In this document: piece after piece, positions 14,797 through 18,660 of the stretch
How the letters are laid out: every line of letters starts with the position of its first letter
Numbering within the stretch: position 1 is the first letter of the stretch
Assembly (NCBI GenBank): GCA_015486785.1
Contig: WFQZ01000297.1
Location: forward strand, 1-18,660
DNA length: 18,660 nucleotides
Direction: 5' to 3'
Source of the DNA: Thermoflexales bacterium
GTDB taxonomy: Bacteria > Chloroflexota > Anaerolineae > B4-G1 > SLSP01
Notes under the pieces: generated by a model
The model's input: the letters and a program-made list of their open reading frames with translations, nothing else
Told to the model about the DNA's origin: nothing
Database searches by the model: none
Translations under genes and position numbers: made by a program

Positions 14797-15435
14797 ATGA
14801 GCGGGAAGATCACCGCCCTCACGCCACAGCAACACACCCAGAAACGGGTCAATGTTTATCTGGACGGGGCGTTCGCTTTTGGATTAGCTGCCACGTTGGC
14901 GGAAAAGTTACACGTTGGCGATTGGTTGAGCGATGAACAGATCACCAATCTACAAGCCGCCGATGAGGTGGAGCGGGCCTACGAGAAGGCTTTGGATCAT
15001 CTCGAGCCGCGTCCGCGCAGCGAAGCGGAGATCCGCCGTATGCTGACGGCCCGTGAATTCTCCGAACCGGCTATCACCCAAGTGCTGCTCCGCTTACACC
15101 GGCGCGGATTCCTGGACGACGAGGCTTTCGCCCGCTATTGGGTCGAAAATCGCGCCCGCTTCCGCCCCAAGGGACGATTCGCTCTGGCGTCGGAGTTGCG
15201 GCAAAAAGGCGTCGGCGATGCGGTCATCGAGAAGGTCTTGGCCGCATACGACGAAAGCGCAGCGATTCGTCACGTGGCCGAGGAGCAAATGCGCCGTTTA
15301 CGTCATTTGCCGTTCTCAGTAGCCCGGCGGCGACTCCGCGAACGGCTTTTGCGCCGAGGTTTCCCCTATGACTTGATTCAGGACGCTCTTTCAGCACTAC
15401 CCCAGCCAGATTCTAGTTTTGAAAGAGAGGATTGA
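14797..15435 (+). CDS. recX: Regulatory protein RecX
   Basis: A 212-residue RecX-family protein, which binds the RecA filament and modulates recombination and the SOS response. The N-terminal wing ITALTPQQHTQKRVNVYLDGAFAFGL is the extended type. The tandem three-helix repeats include ALDHLEPRPRSEAEIRRML and then GFLDDEAFARYWVENRARFRPKGRFALASELRQKGV, both diagnostic. GGGG lies a few bases before the ATG, directly after the terminator T-tract, so the ribosome binding site and terminator nearly touch. The stop is two bases before the rny ATG, so the genes are probably co-translated. recA is not in the window. Confidence 0.94.
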   Translation: MSGKITALTPQQHTQKRVNVYLDGAFAFGLAATLAEKLHVGDWLSDEQITNLQAADEVERAYEKALDHLEPRPRSEAEIRRMLTAREFSEPAITQVLLRLHRRGFLDDEAFARYWVENRARFRPKGRFALASELRQKGVGDAVIEKVLAAYDESAAIRHVAEEQMRRLRHLPFSVARRRLRERLLRRGFPYDLIQDALSALPQPDSSFERED

Positions 15436-15437
15436 AG

Positions 15438-16970
15438 ATGCCAGTTTGGTTACGAGAGGTACTCGCATTACTCATCGGAGGTCTCATCGGTGTCGGCATT
15501 GGCTACTGGGTTCGCCTGTGGCAGTACAAGCAGGAAATGGGCGATCTGGAAGCGATGCGCAAGCGGTTGTTGGAGGAAGCTGAGAAACAGAGCCGCGACA
15601 TCATCCTTGATAGCAAGGACAAGGCACTCAAGCTCCGCCAGGAAACGGAAGCGGATTTGGAGCGGCGGGCCAAGGAGTTGCGGCGGGAAGAGGAGCGGTT
15701 GCAGCAACGCCGCTCGCAGTTGGACGCCCGGCAGGACAAGCTCGACGGGCGGGAGCAGCGGTTAAACAAGCGGCAGAGCACGCTGGATAGACGCTGGAAC
15801 GAGTTGGAGAAACAAGAGAGCCTTCATCGCGCCGAAATGGAGCGGATCGCGAATCTATCCGAGGAAGAGGCCCGCGCGATCATCTTGCAGCAGGTGGCCG
15901 AGGAGAGTCGCAACGACATGGCGCGGGTGATCCGCGAGGAAGAGATGAAGGCCCGTGAAGAGGCCGACCGCCGGGCGCGTAAGCTGATCGCGGTGGCGAT
16001 CCAGCGGCTGGCGTCGGAGCCGGTGGCGGAACTGACCACCAAGTCCGTGGAAATTCCCTCCGATGAGCTGAAAGGCCGCATCATCGGGCGCGGCGGGCGC
16101 AACATCCGCGTCTTTGAGCAGAAAGCGGGGGTGGATGTGATTGTGGACGATACACCGGAGACGATCACCGTTTCTTCCTTCGACCCGGTGCGGCGCGAGA
16201 TCGCCGCGCGGGCAATGCACCGGCTGGTGGCCGATGGCCGCATCCACCCGGCACGCATTGAAAAGGTGCTTTCGCAGGCCCGGAAGGAAGTCCAGGAGAT
16301 TATGAAGGAGCAGGCCGAACGCGCGGTCTACGAGGCCGGAACGCCGGGGCTGCATCCGGAGTTGATGAAGTTACTGGGGCGGCTCCACTTCCGCACCAGC
16401 TTTGGGCAGAACCAATTGAGCCACGCCATTGAAGTGGCGAAGCTGGCGAGCCTGCTGGCCTCGGAGCTGGGCGGGAACGTCGAAACGGCCCGCCTGGGCG
16501 GCTTGCTGCACGACATCGGCAAGGCGGTGGATTTTGAGGTGGAGGGAACGCACGCGCTCATCGGGGCGGAACTGGCGCGGCGGTACGGGGTCTCCAAGAG
16601 CGTGGTGCACTGCATTGAATCGCACCATCACGAGGTGGAGCAAGAATCCATCGAAGCGGTGATCGTCGAAGTAGCCGACGCCATTTCCGGCGCCCGTCCC
16701 GGCGCACGGCGCGAAAGTCTGGAACGCTACATCAAGCGCATCCGCACGCTGGAGGACATCTCCAAGTCCTTCAAGGGCGTCGAGGAAGCCTTCGCCATTC
16801 AGGCGGGGCGCGAAATCCGCATCGTGGTGCGCCCCGGCGACGTTGACGACCTGGCCGCCATCCACCTCTCGCGTGACGTGGCCCGCAAGATTGAGGAAAC
16901 GATGGAATATCCGGGGCAGATCAAAGTCACGGTGATCCGTGAAACCCGCTCCGTGGAATACGCTAAGTAG
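15438..16970 (+). CDS. rny: Ribonuclease Y
   Basis: A 510-residue membrane-anchored endoribonuclease that starts mRNA decay. One N-terminal membrane helix lies near residues 6-28 (VLALLIGGLIGVGIGYWV). A long charged coiled coil follows to about 185. The KH domain has IPSDELKGRIIGRGGRNIRVFE, with the GxxG loop at 217-220. The HD domain carries the catalytic HDIGKA at His358-Asp359, ESHHHEVE and VEVADAISGARPGARRESLE. The C-terminal SYPGQIKVTVIRE-type ending (here EYPGQIKVTVIRETR) is typical. GAGAGG lies seven bases before ATG 15438. A TTG six bases earlier would overlap the recX stop but is too close to the ribosome binding site. A strong terminator follows. Confidence 0.97.
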   Translation: MPVWLREVLALLIGGLIGVGIGYWVRLWQYKQEMGDLEAMRKRLLEEAEKQSRDIILDSKDKALKLRQETEADLERRAKELRREEERLQQRRSQLDARQDKLDGREQRLNKRQSTLDRRWNELEKQESLHRAEMERIANLSEEEARAIILQQVAEESRNDMARVIREEEMKAREEADRRARKLIAVAIQRLASEPVAELTTKSVEIPSDELKGRIIGRGGRNIRVFEQKAGVDVIVDDTPETITVSSFDPVRREIAARAMHRLVADGRIHPARIEKVLSQARKEVQEIMKEQAERAVYEAGTPGLHPELMKLLGRLHFRTSFGQNQLSHAIEVAKLASLLASELGGNVETARLGGLLHDIGKAVDFEVEGTHALIGAELARRYGVSKSVVHCIESHHHEVEQESIEAVIVEVADAISGARPGARRESLERYIKRIRTLEDISKSFKGVEEAFAIQAGREIRIVVRPGDVDDLAAIHLSRDVARKIEETMEYPGQIKVTVIRETRSVEYAK

Positions 16971-16986
16971 TCCCGCTTCAAACAAG

Positions 16987-17022
16987 ACCGGCGGATAGAG
17001 AAATCCATCCGCCGGTTTTTTT
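16987..17022 (+). terminator. Intrinsic terminator after rny
   Basis: ACCGGCGGAT and ATCCGCCGGT pair perfectly over 10 bp around a 10-nt loop, followed by seven T residues. It closes the recX-rny transcript. Confidence 0.95.
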
Positions 17023-17144
17023 GTGCCTAACTGCTCAGCGTCAATCCGTTGTTGCTTGGCCCGGCATCTTGCTCAGCATCAGGATGGTGCAGCAACTCTC
17101 TGGCGCGGGCAATGGAGGAGCGGGGTGTGGGAGGCAGCCGGCGT

Positions 17145-17173
17145 TTGACCGCTCTGCGCGAAACGGCTATACT
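17145..17173 (+). promoter_or_regulatory. Promoter of the AAA ATPase gene
   Basis: TTGACC (17145-17150) and TATACT (17168-17173) are exactly 17 bp apart, each with five of six consensus bases, the best promoter match in the window. The leader is about 100 nt. A small inverted repeat TCAAC-N9-GTTGA (17181-17199) lies at the expected start of transcription and could be an operator. The rest of 17023-17283 shows no gene I trust. Confidence 0.7.
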
Positions 17174-17283
17174 ATGAGCCTCAACGATTGACGAGTTGAC
17201 CACGAACAAGAGGCACCGGGTAGGTGTGCCACTTCCGAGCGGGACGAATGTAACTACCGACACACATTGATTAGGAGGAACTC

Positions 17284-18657
17284 ATGTTGACACATTTGCG
17301 AATCGAGAATTTCAAGGCCTGGCAAGATACCGGCGACCTGTCACTCGCGCCGCTGACGGTAATCTTTGGTCCCAACAGCTCGGGTAAGTCCAGCCTGGGG
17401 CATTTCTTGCTGGCACTCAAGCAAACCGCGCTCTCTGCCGACCGCAAGAGCGCACTACGCTTGGGAGACCGGAACACGTTGATTGACTTGGGTACATTCC
17501 AGGATTGCCTGTACGGGCATGACCTCGACCGGGCACTGAATTTCTCCCTGCGCTGGAAATTGCCCGATCCAATGCTAGTGACCGACGCCTTGGACCCAAG
17601 TCAAGGCTATCAGGGAGATGAGTTGGCTTTGGAGGTCAAGTTGGGCGCGGATGGCAGAGGACAGCCGCAGACCCGCGAGTTCACTTACCGGCTGCTGGGA
17701 GGAGAACCTGAGTTAGAGATTATTCACAGTCGCAAGAGAGGCACGGGCGTGCTCAAGTGTTCCCCCCTGCGCCTGGTGCGTGCCCAGGGGCGTCAATGGC
17801 CTGTGGAGCCACCGGAGAAATTCTACCGCTTTGCCGACCGCTCGCTCTCCCGTTACCAAAACGCTAACTTTATGACCGAGTTCTCGCTGGCGGTCGAACA
17901 CCTGCTGGAAAATTTCTACTACCTGGGGCCACTGCGCGAGCACCCCCGGCGGGTATACGCCTGGTCCGGGGATACCCCGTTGGATGTGGGGCAGAATGGC
18001 GAGTATACCATCGCCGCGCTGCTGGCCGCTACAAAGGCCAATCGTCAACTTAATCGCGCTCCGAGAAGACGCCGCTACCCATTCGACCAGTTCATCGCGG
18101 ACTGGCTAAAGGACATAGGGATGATTCACAATTTCAAGGTCACTCCCCTGGCGGAAGGGCGTAAGGAGTACGAGGTGCTGTTGCAGGTGCATCCGGATTC
18201 TCCAGAGGTCAAACTAACGGACGTGGGCTTTGGTGTCTCCCAGGTTTTGCCCCCTTTGGTGCAAGCCTTTTACGCCCCGCTCAACTCGATAGTCTGGATG
18301 GAACAACCGGAACTCCACCTCCACCCCAGCGTACAGGCCAATCTGGCGGACGTGTTCATCAGTGCGATTCAGGCGAACGAGGACGGCAAGCCCCGCAACG
18401 TGCAACTGATAGTAGAGAGCCATTCCGAACACTTTTTGACGCGCTTGCAACGCCGGATTGCGGAGGGACGAATTGCACTGCGAGACATCGCGGTCTACTT
18501 TGTGCAGCATGGCAAAAACGGCGCTCGAATCGAACCGCTCCGCCTAAACCGAGACGGGGATATCGAGAACTGGCCGGAGAACTTTTTTGGAGACGAATTG
18601 GGTGAGATCGCCGCCCGCACCCGCGCGGCAATGGAACGCCGGTTAGGGGACAAGTAA
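17284..18657 (+). CDS. RecF/OLD-like AAA ATPase with DUF3696-type C-terminus
   Basis: A 457-residue ABC-type ATPase. It begins MLTHLRIENFKAWQDTG, the usual opening of RecF/SMC-like proteins. Walker A is GPNSSGKSS (residues 29-37). The signature-like segment LTDVGFGVSQVLPPL is at 311-325. Walker B and the catalytic acidic residues are in IVWMEQPELHLHP (337-347), and the switch motif is VESHSEHF (377-384). The C-terminal RDGDIENWPENFFGDELGE (423-441) matches the DUF3696 tail (G-D/x-I-x-x-W-P-x-x-F-F). Proteins of this type are often found in two-gene anti-phage or mobile-element modules, but the role here is inferred. AGGAGG precedes the ATG. The gene ends TAATGA, with a possible next start overlapping its stop at 18657, so a partner gene may follow off the window. 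Confidence 0.9.
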   Translation: MLTHLRIENFKAWQDTGDLSLAPLTVIFGPNSSGKSSLGHFLLALKQTALSADRKSALRLGDRNTLIDLGTFQDCLYGHDLDRALNFSLRWKLPDPMLVTDALDPSQGYQGDELALEVKLGADGRGQPQTREFTYRLLGGEPELEIIHSRKRGTGVLKCSPLRLVRAQGRQWPVEPPEKFYRFADRSLSRYQNANFMTEFSLAVEHLLENFYYLGPLREHPRRVYAWSGDTPLDVGQNGEYTIAALLAATKANRQLNRAPRRRRYPFDQFIADWLKDIGMIHNFKVTPLAEGRKEYEVLLQVHPDSPEVKLTDVGFGVSQVLPPLVQAFYAPLNSIVWMEQPELHLHPSVQANLADVFISAIQANEDGKPRNVQLIVESHSEHFLTRLQRRIAEGRIALRDIAVYFVQHGKNGARIEPLRLNRDGDIENWPENFFGDELGEIAARTRAAMERRLGDK

Positions 18658-18660
18658 TGA

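Noticed and set aside
17027..17263. 78-codon minus-strand frame downstream of rny
   Set aside because: It begins without a ribosome binding site, runs through the strong plus-strand promoter, and has no recognisable similarity. It could be a decayed gene end, but the evidence is too thin.

Overview
The window looks like a chromosomal segment of a GC-rich Chloroflexi bacterium, most likely an Anaerolineae relative. This is inferred from three things: a long secreted beta-helix/DUF11 protein ending in a YLPLVLR-type tail, a Lon-like AAA_32 protease, and the mix of small membrane proteins around housekeeping genes. No taxonomic marker such as an rRNA gene is present. Genes are densely packed, Shine-Dalgarno sites are strong, and intrinsic terminators are clear.

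Positions 1-1866 (minus strand) hold a thiamine operon: promoter, TPP riboswitch, intrinsic terminator, thiamine pyrophosphokinase, and a thiamine-type ABC substrate-binding lipoprotein that runs off the left edge. Positions 1867-5127 (minus) hold one 1019-residue secreted surface protein with its own promoter. It carries two nearly identical DUF11 repeats. Positions 5128-7427 (minus) hold a tight operon of two small membrane proteins, an M24 Xaa-Pro peptidase and greA, closed by a strong terminator.

A divergent promoter region (7400-7477) separates that operon from an 889-residue membrane sensor-kinase-like protein on the plus strand (7533-10202). Its expected phosphoacceptor histidine is an asparagine. 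It converges on a Lon-like protease (10274-12721, minus), with a perfect palindrome at the junction. The protease lies downstream of dnaN (12795-13910, minus). dnaN shares a divergent promoter region with a small four-helix membrane protein (14043-14459, plus).

Positions 14479-14785 hold what I consider the most interesting element. A candidate promoter leads into a roughly 270-nt, highly structured transcript ending in a perfect intrinsic terminator only 11 nt before recX. It is either a stand-alone small RNA or an attenuator-type leader controlling recX-rny (RecA modulator and RNase Y). After rny and its terminator comes a well-formed promoter and a RecF/OLD-like AAA ATPase with a DUF3696-type C-terminus. 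Its stop codon overlaps a possible start codon of a gene beyond the right edge.

Six of eight promoter candidates in the window share the -10 hexamer TATACT. All promoter, RNA-structure and function calls come from reading the sequence; nothing was computed or searched.
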